64,000 nt of DNA from the NCBI RefSeq assembly GCF_030463535.1, contig NC_132901.1:7424740-7488739 (forward strand), read 5' to 3'. The notes below the pieces were generated by a model. The model searched no databases and had not been told where the DNA came from. It worked only from the letters and a program-made list of their open reading frames with translations. The stretch comes from Salminus brasiliensis. Lineage: Eukaryota; Chordata; Actinopteri; Characiformes; Bryconidae. The position numbers were made by a program, and so were the translations under genes. Positions 1 through 12,479 of this stretch are shown here, in pieces (positions within the stretch are counted from its first letter, which is position 1; each line of letters opens with the position of its first letter).

Positions 1-1096
1 TTTTTTTTTCTTTTATAGGCCTGTTCCATTACTCTCATCTAGTCCTCTGATTTTCCCAGAGGTATTCCACAAATGAGCCTAAATATTGCAGTGTACAAAC
101 AATGCAGTACACACTAACCCTAACCAATGTTAGTTATGTGTTACTGAATAAAAAACACTTTTTATCATGGTGACATTACAGACTATATGAAAGACTCAGC
201 TATTATCTTTTAGCTTAGTAAGGGCACCAACCTGCTTGCTGCACTTGTGTTTCCTCTTGCACTGCCTATGGTGCCTTCTTTCTCAGTCAGCTACATCAGA
301 CAATCAAGCAGTCTTTAGACCTGGTCCTTACATCAAGTTTTTTTCTGCTGTTACTGGCAGCTTGAATGACATGTAATATTGACCAATTTCCAGAAGTGTT
401 AGAATGTTTTTATGTGTTCGGTTATATAGAATATTTATTTATTGTTCAGTTCAGTTCAGTTCCAAACTAGATGCTGGATGAGTCATATAAATAATACTAG
501 ACCTCTGTTGTGAGAGCTTTGGAGTCATGGAAAGCAATGAAAATAAGGCTCAATGAAATCTCGTTGGTGTCACTCAATCATTTTCATTCTTATTCTCTAA
601 CCACCTCCACACAGCCTGCAACTGTTTTATTTTACTAGTTAACATTCTATATGATTTTGGTTGGTTTATTTAACTTTCTTTTACAGTTCTTTTCTTTGCG
701 TTTTGTCTTAACAATTATTTTAGTTTTGCTTAACTATAGTGTTTGGCTTTATTTCCCCCTTTATTCATTTATTTATTATGTTTTTTCTCTTTAATATTTA
801 ACAGTTTTACTATTTTATTTTATTTTAACTATTTTACCGTAATTGTTACATATCTTATCTGTTTTATATTGAACAAAAAATCTTTTCATTTTCAATCAGT
901 ATTTTATTTATCACTTCAGCTTCACTGTTTACATAGTCTACAGAGTTTGAATAAAGATTGACCGATTGATAGAAAAACACTACATTTAGTATAAATGTTA
1001 TTCATATTTATTTACATATAAGAGTTTTACTGTGAAAATGAACGCTTACTTTCTAGATTTGTAGCTTTTAAATTCTAATGATCACAGGTGATCATG

Positions 1097-1097
<1 letters not shown>

Positions 1098-1152
<55 letters not shown>

Positions 1153-1170
1153 TATAAATATATATATATG
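1098..1170. repeat. (TA)n microsatellite
   Basis: Long run of alternating TA with a few interruptions near its right end. Confidence 0.9.
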
Positions 1171-1644
1171 ATATGATAAATATATACAACCAGTAAATAT
1201 TTCAGTGTATTTAGTATATGTTTAAGTGAACATATGTACATCTACAGAGAACACACATCTGCACAATTACTGTGATTTTAAATGTATGTTTCCTTTGGAG
1301 GATCTGTAACTTATTTTCACTTAGAAAATCAACAAAATATGTGACTTGAACAGGGCTACCCAAACATTTGCATATAACTGTGTGTAGAAGGTCATGGCCA
1401 CTGCAGAGTAAACTACTGTTATGTGTGGGTGGGTGTGTGTTTCAATCAACTCTATCCTCAAAAGAAACGTTGCTTTTCCTTAGTAACTGAAGCAAAGCTT
1501 CTTTCAAGCACCATACTGTGAGAGAAAGCAAAAGAAAAAGAGAGAGAGACGGGGATCAGAGGGGAAAGGTGAAGTAAGGCTGAATTAGTGAGAGAAAATG
1601 GAGTGGGGAGGAAGGTAGAAAAGGAGGATTGGGGATTATAGATG

Positions 1645-1646
<2 letters not shown>

Positions 1647-1686
<40 letters not shown>
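1647..1686. repeat. (GA)n microsatellite
   Basis: About 20 GA units inside a purine-rich stretch reaching from about 1520 to 1740. Confidence 0.9.
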
Positions 1687-1689
<3 letters not shown>

Positions 1690-1823
1690 AAACTGACAAT
1701 GAAAGAGCGAGAAACAAACAGAAAAGAGGGATCACGAAACTGCCCAGTAGCAAGACCCTTTAAAGAGGATTAACCATATGCCACTCCATACAGTTCATTC
1801 TGTCTCATTCACAGACATGCACA

Positions 1824-1829
1824 CAACGC

Positions 1830-1889
<60 letters not shown>

Positions 1890-1922
1890 ACACACACACA
1901 CACACATACACACACACACACA
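1824..1922. repeat. (CA)n microsatellite
   Basis: About 45 CA units with rare interruptions (ACAGAC, ACATAC). Confidence 0.92.
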
Positions 1923-4599
1923 TATATATTAATATCTGTTAATATCTGTATAAAGCAGATTAGATCACTATTAAAGATTAGTGAATCCATTCCAGAAGCA
2001 GCCATGCAAACCCTACGTTGGCCTTTCGTTTTGTTGTGGCACACCCACTTCAAGGTTGTACGTGTTGTGCATTCTGAGATGTTTTTCTGCCCAACACAGT
2101 TGTACAATTTTAGTGGTTATCTGAGTTACTGTAGCTTTTCTGTCAGCTCCAACCAGTCTGACCATTTTCTGTTGACCTCTCTTATCAAAGAGGCGTTTTC
2201 TGTCTGCAGGACTGCTGACAGAAATGTATTGCAGACCATTCTGAGTAAACTCTAAAGACCGCTGGAAATCAGCAGTTCTGGAACTTCAAAGTAACCCCTT
2301 TGGCACCAAAAATCATGTCACACTCAAAAATATTGAGGTCACATTTTTCCCCATTCTGGTGATTGATGTAAGCATTACCTAAAGCTGTTGATCCGTACCT
2401 GCTTTGTTTTATGCATTGCTTTGCTGCAACTGAAGTTAGGATTGCTGCTATAGTAAAAGAGAAGTTTCTTGCCTTTTTTAATAAAAATGTTTTGTGCTAT
2501 ACTCTCTGCCACTCTCTCTGCCACTCTACAGTTCATAGAGACAATATATGGAAATTAGGCTGCAAAAACAAGTTAACAGCGTAACTGGTGCAGTGGTGCT
2601 GAGGTACGCAGCCGGAGGCAGCACACATCCATGTAAATGTTGGCATGATGATAGCATTAGTCTTCCTGACATTTAGGTTTTGTCAGGAAGACCTGTCAGT
2701 TGTAAGTGTTCTGTGTACATGTAGAAAACATCTGGTTTATTCCACTGACTGCTGCATTATACTGCCATCAGTTCTGGCAGTGGAAGAACCTTCCATTGCT
2801 GCTGAATAACGTGCAATATCTGGTCTGGTTGCTGAACATTCTGATGTAAACGCAGTGTAACATTTTCTTCTGTCTATTTCAACTTTTTGAAAATGTCATG
2901 TTACAGCCAAGCCAATCAAAACTGAGGTAAGTTCAGTATCTGGCTTATGGTCACAACTAGAGCTGAGTAATATGACAATATTTTATTGTAATGAGTATTT
3001 TGTCAGGGCTAAAATAAACACTGATCAGCTGCAGGTTTTATTACTAACAGTGTAATTAGACTGGTTTAATTAGATATTATTATTAATAATAATATAATGA
3101 AGTGCAGCTGATGTTGAATAAAAATCACTATATTCAGTACGGGAGAAGATCTGAATAGTAGTTTTTAAGGGTCTGTTGCTACAGATGTATTTAGTCCTGT
3201 AATTCCATGTATCGTGATAAATATTGTGAAAAATGTATTTTAATATTGTGATTATAGTATTTTTACAATATCGACCAGCCCTTCTCACAACACACTGGAT
3301 TTTGGAATTCAAACCAATGTTTTTAATGAAGGTGCACACACTGTCACTGACATTCACTGTCAATGCATAGCTCATTCTTTCCTCAGGACCACAGTGTGTC
3401 ACTTATCGTCTTGCCATACTGCTTTAAATGAAACGCAGCTTAACCACACAAATTGAAAGTAGCGGACGTGTGGCTTGAAATTTGTAATATTCTATTTAAA
3501 GTGTGAAGTGAGCTCTGGGGAAAATGTTGTTGGCACTATTACTGTGATGCTTCCTAGCTGTGCTCTGCTATGCATGTCTGCTGTGCGGTGGCCTTTAGGG
3601 GTACAGTAAAAAAAACAGACTGTTTAAAGTATTTAAGGTTGAAAATTAATTATAAGAAAAATGTAGAATATTGGCTTTGCAAGCATTGAGGAATGTATTG
3701 CTAGAGTTAAATCTAGCAAAGCATGTTTCATAGGAAGTGATATATTTAGATAGATTTAGATATTTTTTGAAAAATATGACAACTGATCTGAATTCCTGTG
3801 CACGTATGTGTCTTTGTATGAAAGCATGAGAGTAACAGCATCTTAAATCCAGCAGACCAGTTGCTATGACAGCTGTGGAAAAATCACACGTCACGTATCT
3901 GTTTCTCTACTTACTGACAAACACCTATCCATCTGTCCACACACACACCTCTAGTCCATCCTAAAACATGCCGTCTGATCTCTAGTCGAGGCTAAACTGA
4001 AGTACTGTTTGGACATACATATATACAATACAATATTTCTGATCTGTTTAGCTGCCATGCATCAGTAAAAGTTGAAAATAGTCATTGTGATTAGTTATAT
4101 CAGTGTATATCATTGAAAAATTCTGATACACTCTGCTGAATAATGTACTGTCAGTGTGTATCTAGCTGGTCTGCTTTCCCAAAAGTCTTAATAGTTTTAC
4201 ATTTTACAGTAGCTTTGGCTGAGGCATGGGTGGCGTCTACAGACCGCTCTGTTTGTTTGGAGGCACATTATTGATACATAATGTGGTCACTGAACGCACA
4301 TTTTAATCAGTCACAACACAACATTTTAATACTTAAATATAAAAAGGGTTTACATGATGTAACTGTTGCCTGCACACTTATTTCTTTATATATTTTGTGT
4401 AGCCAAGCAAACCCCATAATACTTAAAGCATCCACTGTTGCGAATTAGATTTACTAGCAACATTTTAGCTGTTTGCAATAATCCAATTAAACAACACGAA
4501 CAATTGAAACAGCTCAACACAACTAATACAAGTGCTTTCTCTTTTTTAATTTATCCCCTACCCTATTTATTGTTTAGTGTCATTTTCCTTTAGTTTAAG

Positions 4600-4714
4600 A
4601 CCGTGTTCTGTGTTTTTTGTTACTTGTCATACGTGTTGCTCTCACCAAGACAAATTCCTTGTATGTGTAACATACTTGGTGAAATAAAGAGATTCTGATT
4701 CTGATTCTGATTCT
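4600..4714 (+). mobile_element. retroposon 3' end with (GATTCT)n tail
   Basis: Contains the fish retroposon end CAAGACAAATTCCTTGTATG, then ACATACTTGG and AATAAAG, finishing in four GATTCT units (4691-4714). This kind of end is common on fish non-LTR elements. The family is not certain. Confidence 0.55.
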
Positions 4715-4734
4715 AAATTCAACACAAAATGTAT

Positions 4735-5365
4735 CTCAGCATGCCTCGCCGACATCTCTTCTTGGATGGCGACTCACCACCTCAAACTCAACCCCAGCAA
4801 GACGGAGCTGCTGTACATTCCGGGAACTGCTGGACCAAAAAACGATCTTGTCATCACCTTTGAGAACTCACTGGTCACTCGTTCTACAGAAGTTTGAAGC
4901 CTTGGTGTAGTCATGGATGATCAGTTATCGTTCTCAAGTCATGTTGCAAACGTAACCCCTCCGTACTTGATGGCAATGGTCAAAAGCCGATTCGAGCTTC
5001 AAGTACGGCTCGGCTCGACCCGCCATCCCTCAAAATCCGCAGAAGACAAGCGTCCAGGCTTTTTTCTGTCCTGGCACCAAAGTGGTGGAACGAGCTTCCC
5101 CTGGGTGTCCGAACGGCCGAGTCGCTCGCTGTCTTCAAACGCAGACTGAAGACCCACCTCTTCTGAGAGTACTTGGACGATTAGAGTACTATGGTCACCT
5201 TATTGTCTTGTGTTTAGTAATGTCTAAACTTAGAAGTATCCTTTGAATTATTGGTCTATTCTAACTAGCTAAGGCTTTTCTTGGGTAAATAGCAAAGCAC
5301 TTTGTAAGTCGCTCTGGATAAGAGCGTCTCCTAAATGCCATAAAGTAAGTGTAAATGTAAATGTC
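4735..5365 (+). mobile_element. truncated LINE (L2-like) fragment
   Basis: Translated pieces read ADISSWMATHHLKLNPSKTE then LLYIPG, and LGVVMDDQLSFSSHVANV, the reverse-transcriptase thumb region of fish LINEs. The copy then jumps to a C-terminal piece like WWNELPLGVRTAESL. It is frame-shifted and internally deleted. The 3' tail GTCGCTCTGGATAAGAGCGT plus an AAATGTAAATG tail ends the element. Confidence 0.75.
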
Positions 5366-5374
5366 ACTTTTAAT

Positions 5375-5760
5375 GACTACTGCAATCTCAGAATTGTTCA
5401 TCCCCTATATGACAAGCGTCTTTAGTATCAAGTAGAGCACCCTTTTGCTGTTATGACCTGCTGCAAACGTTATGCATAGCTAGACACCACCGTCTAGCAG
5501 CATTCCTCATGAGCAGTGGCTCCAGTTAACTAATATTCTGCGGTTTGTGTGCTGCAACCACCTTCTTCACCAAAGATTTTCTATGGGACTTAAGTCAGGT
5601 AAATGTGACAGCCACTCCAGAATTTAGAAGAGTTCTTCTAAAACCAAACCTTGGTGAACTTTGAGGTATGCTTGACCTTTTGGAAGGTCTAATGACAGCC
5701 AACTTTTAGCTTCCTCACCAATGTTTTCTCCTAGTATTTCCTGATATAGTGTGACTTTTG
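5375..5760 (-). mobile_element. Tc1-like transposon fragment
   Basis: Shares a run of similar sequence with 27250-27680 (for example tgacctg-tgcaaacgt-atgcat and catt-tctagcagcattcct). That region encodes a Tc1 transposase C-terminus on the minus strand. Heavily decayed. Confidence 0.6.
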
Positions 5761-7653
5761 CATATACAATGCTGAAGTATATTGTGCAGCACTATCCAGA
5801 TTTTGATATACTTTGGCCAGATTCTTGTCACTTAAATGTGTCCCCAGTGTGACCAGATGAGATCTGATTTTACATTCTCTACTTTCCACTTTTTATTTTT
5901 TTATTGTTGGAACCGTGAGGCATGCATTATTTATGAATTACAATGACCTGGCATTGTAAACTGTTTGATCAAAGTCAAGCCTTGTGGCATTGTGGTTCTA
6001 CGTCGCTGCTATACTGTGAATATAGAGTGGTAAAATACTACATACTCTATCTCAAATATAGAGAATATAGAGTAGTAAAGCAGCAATAACAATGTCTATT
6101 TTTGAGACTGTTTTGTGATGTTTAATATGTTAATAAAAATAAATGATAATGAAGTTATGCTTATTTTGGTCATATTTATGCACTGCAACAGTGCAAGAAT
6201 ATGTCATTATATTCGGAAAGAGCATAAAGCAAATTGAAACCACGTATGGGTTTGCATGATTATGTAGGCCTAATGAAAGGTTATGGGGTTTACTGGGTTA
6301 TGAGACATACAGTACATATGGATTACCGGGTAAGCAGCTTTACATTTGTGTTGTGACTGCTTATGTAGGTCGTGTTAGGTCATATGTGACTAAGTGTGTT
6401 TTAAATACAGTGTGACTCACTTAAATATAAGACACTTACAGACAGGCTCACAGACACCCAAGTATTTACTGTTATATGTTTCTCAGATTTCTAAGACTTG
6501 CATAACTGTGTGTAAAAAAGTATTTGCTCATTATTAACATTTTTAAGGGTACTCATATATACAATTTTACAGTGAGAACTGCATTTGTTTGATTTGTATA
6601 TGATTAATATATTATCAGAATTACCCTTTTCAAGATACTATGAAAGCTGTGTGACTAGTTGAATTAGTTGAATTGATATACTTCATTAGTAATACATTTT
6701 TAGTACCTGGCAGATCTAGAAACATAGCAGTTGATCTGCGCTTGTTAAATATGTGAGCTCTACCTTTTAGGACATCATCAGTCTGCAGTGTCAGGTTTCA
6801 GACACACAACTAAAAAAATCTGTAAAAAAAAACACATAAACACATTGTAACACATGTTTAAAACAGCAGCAGGCAAAATGCCTTCAGAGAAGAAGCTAAG
6901 CAGCATCAGATGGTAAGATTCATGTGACATGAGCAATCCTTTTTTTCATTAGTACAAACAAGTTATTTTATTTGACAAATCACCTCACGTTATCACTGCG
7001 TTCATATCACTAAAATCATATTATCAAATAAATTTTTATTTGAGCAGTCTTTACATCTCTGCTAAAAATATCACTAGGAATTTTCTTTTAAGCAGCTACC
7101 ATTTATGAACAATTAAGGAGAAAGTGGTGAGTGGAAATTTGAAAGCTTAACCCATATGTATGGCTTTTTTTTTTTTTACATTTCATTAACATGATATCCA
7201 TATTACTTTTTGATAAATCTGTGAATAAAACATTAACTGTTATGACCAAAAAACTATTTTTAGTTTTAACACCTCTGTTTGAAGTCTGTACTTTAGCCTG
7301 ACTACCTGACTACTAGTTGTTTACATCCTTTAAACCAGTGCTATACAAGTACCAAGGGGAAGATTGAAATAATACAGCTTTGAATTCTCAGAGTTACAGA
7401 CAGTTTGGTGATCCGAAGACAAAAAGTCACTTTCTTTGAACTAAAACGTTTTTGTGAGTGAATCTTAATAAATTAATGTGGTGACATTGTGGTGATCCCA
7501 TTGCTTATAATGGGATTCCCATAGTATATAATAAAAAAAAGAATGAAAACATCAGTAATTAATCTTAATTGGCATTGCATTAGTCCAAAGGTTGCAGAAA
7601 AGGTTTTTAAAAATATGAAACTGCTGACAGGGCATCATCTTGTTTGGTTTCAG

Positions 7654-7715
7654 ATCTTATTGTAAAGCTTTTGCAGCAAAATATGGGAGGGATCAAACCA
7701 GAAGAGCTTCAGAAG
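7654..7715 (+). CDS. prom1: prom1 exon: N-terminal ectodomain
   Basis: 62 nt, entering in phase 1 (first 2 nt complete a codon). It reads [20 protein letters not shown], aligning with human [21 protein letters not shown]. The acceptor is tttggtttcag and the donor aag/gtgtgt. This is the first prominin exon recognised in the window. Confidence 0.82.
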
Positions 7716-10700
7716 GTGTGTGACAGTTTGTTCTTATTTTCTTTGAACTAAAATTCTAAAATATATTTTTATTTCATATTATTGTTTCTAAACATGTCTA
7801 TTCTTTTCTATTGTTGTACTGCACAACAGCCTGAGAACGTTGTCCTAACTCTACAGGTAATGTTCTATAGCAGCTTTACTTTGTATTCATCCTGATTCTC
7901 TCACTTCTAATTAGCTGGTGGCTAATGCATCAGATCAGGGCAGTATCAAAATCAGTAATAAGTAATTAATTTATTGTAATTTGATCGTTTTCATTTCCAA
8001 ACCTCCCCACAGGCCAGGCTTTACAGTTAACATCCATTACCTGGCTAATCAGTACGCTATTATATGAAACTTCATTTACTATTGGTGAAATTGGGCATTA
8101 TTTATATTTATTGTTGGGCAGTTTTAATGCATTTATCAGTAAGAAATGAATGGCTTGTTTTACACTGGAAACAACCATTTTGGGTTAGCTGTGATTGTTC
8201 TATAGCTTTAATGGTATTATACCAAGCTTTATGCACACTGCCTACCTGACAGTAGCCAGTTCTTCAGTTTTTTTATTACAGTTCAAAAACACACATCATT
8301 TTGTATGTCAAAAAAGAAAAACAACAAAACCTCAAAGACCCTTGGTACTGCATTGTTGACTAATAATTGGTTTCAATAAGGCTCTAATATTTTGTTACAT
8401 TTTATTATGATTTTACAAACAAAAGTACTTTGTCCAGATAAATTAAAACTTTTTTTCTCAGATGGTCTCTTGCCAAGTACTGTAAATGAAATGTGGTTCA
8501 CTCTCTTTTCCCTCTCTCTGTAGGCTATTTACTATGAGATAGGCTTCATCGTGCTGGCCGTGCTGGGGTTTTTATTCGTGATGCTAATGCCACTGGTGGG
8601 CTTTTGTTTCTGCTTATGCCGCTGCTGTGAAAACTGTGGAGGGGAGATGCATCAGAGACACCGCAAAAACGCAGACTGCCAGCGGGGCTTTTACACAGCC
8701 TCTCTCATCGCGTCATCTATCTTTATCACGTAAGTTCCCACGCTAGCAAAACCTCATGCAAAAACACAGAATGTAAGGGTTCACATAAAATCTAATTGAT
8801 ATTGCTTATGTGTTTTTGATACACACTCTTATCTATGAAAGTGTCCGAAAGTACAGACTGAAAGATAGTTATTCATACCAATTTATCTGTACATACTTTT
8901 GACCGTCATTTATTAAATTGTGTTTTGTGCGTAGCTAGCATATACGATTTACCATAATGTGTATTGTTTTCTTGATCTGAGAATTAGCATTAACTAGTGA
9001 GACAATTGTGAATCTTTTTGTTTCAGTTGTGTTTCTTAGATCCATCTTTTAAAGCAGTTCAAAATGAACACTCTGGTACTTGGATCTTGGTTTCACCTAT
9101 ACCTTTTTCTCAGATCTGGCCTTTTGGTTTGTGAGTTGAGGTTGATGTTTATTGTCTGAAAATAGTCTGTAAATAGAACTGAAAGTTCTTGTAAAACCAT
9201 ACTATAATATGTACTGAGTACTGAGAGTGGTAAAGTTTGTTTGTGCTAATTCTGCATCTTTCACACTGAGTGGAGCAGCAGCTACACAAGCAATGCAGAT
9301 GATCTGCTATTATGCCCTTGATAAAAGTAAAATATATAAAAAACCATCTAAACAAGCATGATTCATTTTTGAAAAAATACATTTAAAGTGGCCACAGTGA
9401 ACAACAGTGGCAAAAACGGTGGCAAAAAAGGGCAGAATTGTAGTTTAGGACTGACACTTTAAGACATTAAAAGATCTGGCTTCATAACCTGCATTTTGGC
9501 TAATTCACAAATCTAAATCATAGATCATGACCAGTCATGCATGGGTTCATGTAATAGCTAAAACCTAGATAAGTGAATTAATTGGAGAAGTGAGAAGTGA
9601 TTTATTGGAGTCATTTTGTGACTGGTCCATGGCCCATGTTTAGTAGAGGCACAAAAAGAAAACCCAATACTGCCTTGGCCATGATATACCAAGGGACTTT
9701 TTTGAAGTATTTGGAGCTCAAGCTGTAATTTTGAAGAATCATAGTGTATAATAATAGAATAATACATGTGTAAAAGCAGCTTTGCCTCAATCATGAGGAA
9801 ATATGTGAGGTGTTTTAATCCCATTCTTTCTCCAGGTTATATTTAGCGCCTAAAGCTGTGTTTATGAATTTGAGTGAACAGAAGTCCCAGCAAGTTCACC
9901 AGTAGATGTGTTTTGATTTTGGAAATGAAACAGTTAAAAGTTCATTTGGATTGTAAACTGTAAAAATCACGGACAGTGGTCATACACTTAAAATAGTCAA
10001 GTGTAGTATGTAAGATGGTAAATAAATGTGTGCATATTTGTCACTGAAGCTTCTAGTTAAAGTTCATTACACTAATTCCCTGCTAGAAATAGAATGGAGG
10101 TCATGGGCTGTACTCTACCACCCCCCCCCCCCCCCCCCAACCCATCATCCCCTGTCTGTCCTCCATCCACCTCATTTTTTATGTCCATTTCAACTTCTCT
10201 CCCCCTCACTCTCTCTGTATTTCTATCTTTTTGTTTTTCTCTCTGCCTCTCTGTTTGTGTCCACCCCCCCCCCCCCCCAATCTCTTGGTGTCGGTCTTAT
10301 GGTCAGATTCGCTTCCTTTGCGTGATAAACACAATCTGTGCCACTGAACTGCTGAACTGCAGCGTAATCCAATTCTGTCTAGGACAGTTAGAGAACAGTG
10401 ACTGTATCTATCTATCTTGAGGCCTTTGCTTAAATAAAAAAAAGGTTTTCCCCCATCATTCTGCACTCAGTACTTTATTATGAGACAGTAAAAACAGAAT
10501 TTTTGAATATTTTGCAAATCTATTGAAAAGGAAAAACTAAAATATTGCATTGACTTGTAAGTATTCAGACCCTTTACTCATTAATAAATTGGAGTACTCT
10601 TAGCAGCAATTACAACCTCCAGTCTGAGTATGATGCCAAAAGGTTTGCATACCTGGATTTGAGGAGTTTCTGCTAGTCTTCTCTGCAGATCCTCTCAAGC

Positions 10701-12447
10701 TCTGTCAGGTTGGATGGGGACCGTTGGTGCTCGATTGGGTTCAAGTCAGGGTTCTGGCTGGGCCACTCAAGGACATTCACAGAGTTGTCCTCAAACCACT
10801 CCTGTGTTGTCTTGGCTGTGTGCTTAGGGAGGTGAACTTGCGACCTAGCCGGAGGTCTTGAGCGTTCTGTATCAAGTTTTTCATTAAGAATATCTCTGTA
10901 CTTTGCACCATTTAGCTTTCCCTCAACCCTGAGCAGTCTCACTGTCCCATCTGCTGAAAAACACCCCCACAGCATTATGCTGCCACCACCATGCTTCACT
11001 GTAGAGATGGTATTGACATGTGCTGAGCAGTGTCTGGTTTCCTCCAGACATGATGCTTAGAATTGAGGCCAAAAAGTTTTTTATCAGGCCAGACAATCTT
11101 GTTTCTTACAGTCTGAGAGTCCTTTAGGGACTTTTATGTGTTTTTAATTAAGGAGAGGCTTCTTGGTGGAGTACTGCAGTGATGGTTCATCTCTGGAAGT
11201 TTCCTTTTGGAAGTTTTTCACTCTGGCTGAGACCACTGGGTTCTTGGTCACACCTCTTACCAAAGCCCTGGAATACTTAGTTTGGTGGAGCATCCTGCTC
11301 TAAGAAGAGTCCTGGTTGTTCTAAATGTCTTCCATTTGAGAATTATAAAGGCAGACTGTGCCCTTGGGAACTTTCAGTGCTGCAGATTCTTTTGTATCCT
11401 TCTCCAGATCTGTTACTCTATCTCTAATCCTGTCTCTGAGCTCTACAGACAATTTTTTCCTCCTTATGGTTTGGTTTTGGCTTATGCACATTAATGTGCA
11501 AACTGATACCTCAGTGCCTGCTGCCACCAAATCTTGCTGCAGGTCTTTTGCATCCTTTCCAGAGTTTTTGATCTGTCTCCTCAGGAATCTGGTGGCAGCA
11601 GATTATAGCGTCATCTCTCTACCACATCCAGGTAGTGTAGACAGTGTTCCTTTAACTCTGAACTTGGGAACTATGCTTTCAACTGTATCTCAAGGTACAT
11701 CCAGTGCCTTTACTATTCTTTTAATTTTCTCTTAATACTGGACTGTGACCAATGTGGAGATTTACGGATCACCACTCCTCTGGCGGTAGATTTAAGAGAA
11801 TAAGGAGTCAATTATACAATAAATAATTTATTATCGTAAATCTAATCGAATCATCACAGATATCATAACTCAGACACACATTGTCACCTGCTGGTTATAT
11901 TTAAAACAGTAATTTCCATAAGGAATTTTTGATAATAGATTAATTTTGCTACCAAACTAACATAGCAGCTACGAATACAGCTTAATAGCAGTGCATTTTC
12001 CATTTCGCAGAGACATATAAGTGTGAGGATTAAAATGGTGCTGGCCGCATGTCGTGGTATGTCTGGTAGTGATGCCATCTGTGTAACAGACTTTGCAGTC
12101 TATTTTGGGGAAAGCTGTTTTTTTGTCTTTTACTTAATCCTTTGATCATACTATCACATGAGGGTGGTGCAGCATTACATTGCACAACATTCCACACATG
12201 TGCTTTACCTCATATGCGTATACATTTTATATGGAAAACAGCAGGGATAGATTTCCCTCCCTCTAGTGTAGTGTGGGGGTGCCAAACCCTGGTCCTGAAG
12301 ATCTACCACTCTGAGTTCACATCCAGCACACCTGGCTCTTATAATCAGATGGTCTTCACTACCTGGGTAAGGTGTGTTAGATTGGGGCTGGAGCTAAACT
12401 TTGCAGGGTGATAGGTCACCACAGCCAGTGGTTTAGAATAACAGACA

Positions 12448-12479
<32 letters not shown>

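Larger units (their letters stand above)
1..7653. other. non-coding stretch upstream of first visible prom1 exon (intron or 5' flank)
   Basis: No exon with prominin, signal-peptide or other recognisable coding content was found. It holds TA, GA and CA microsatellites, a perfect 12-bp hairpin near 2660, two LINE 3' fragments and a Tc1 fragment; the rest is AT-rich single-copy-looking DNA. If the prominin start exon is further upstream, this is intron. Confidence 0.6.

Noticed and set aside
112-128. CTAACCCTAACC, telomere-like
   Set aside because: Only two units; similar isolated units at 15983 and 38570 are equally short, so no telomeric array.
1805-2107. Cys/Val-rich 100-codon frame
   Set aside because: Translation of a CA/GT microsatellite.
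10206-10466. 86-codon minus-strand frame
   Set aside because: Spans poly(C) and CT-rich sequence; Gly-run peptide with no homology.
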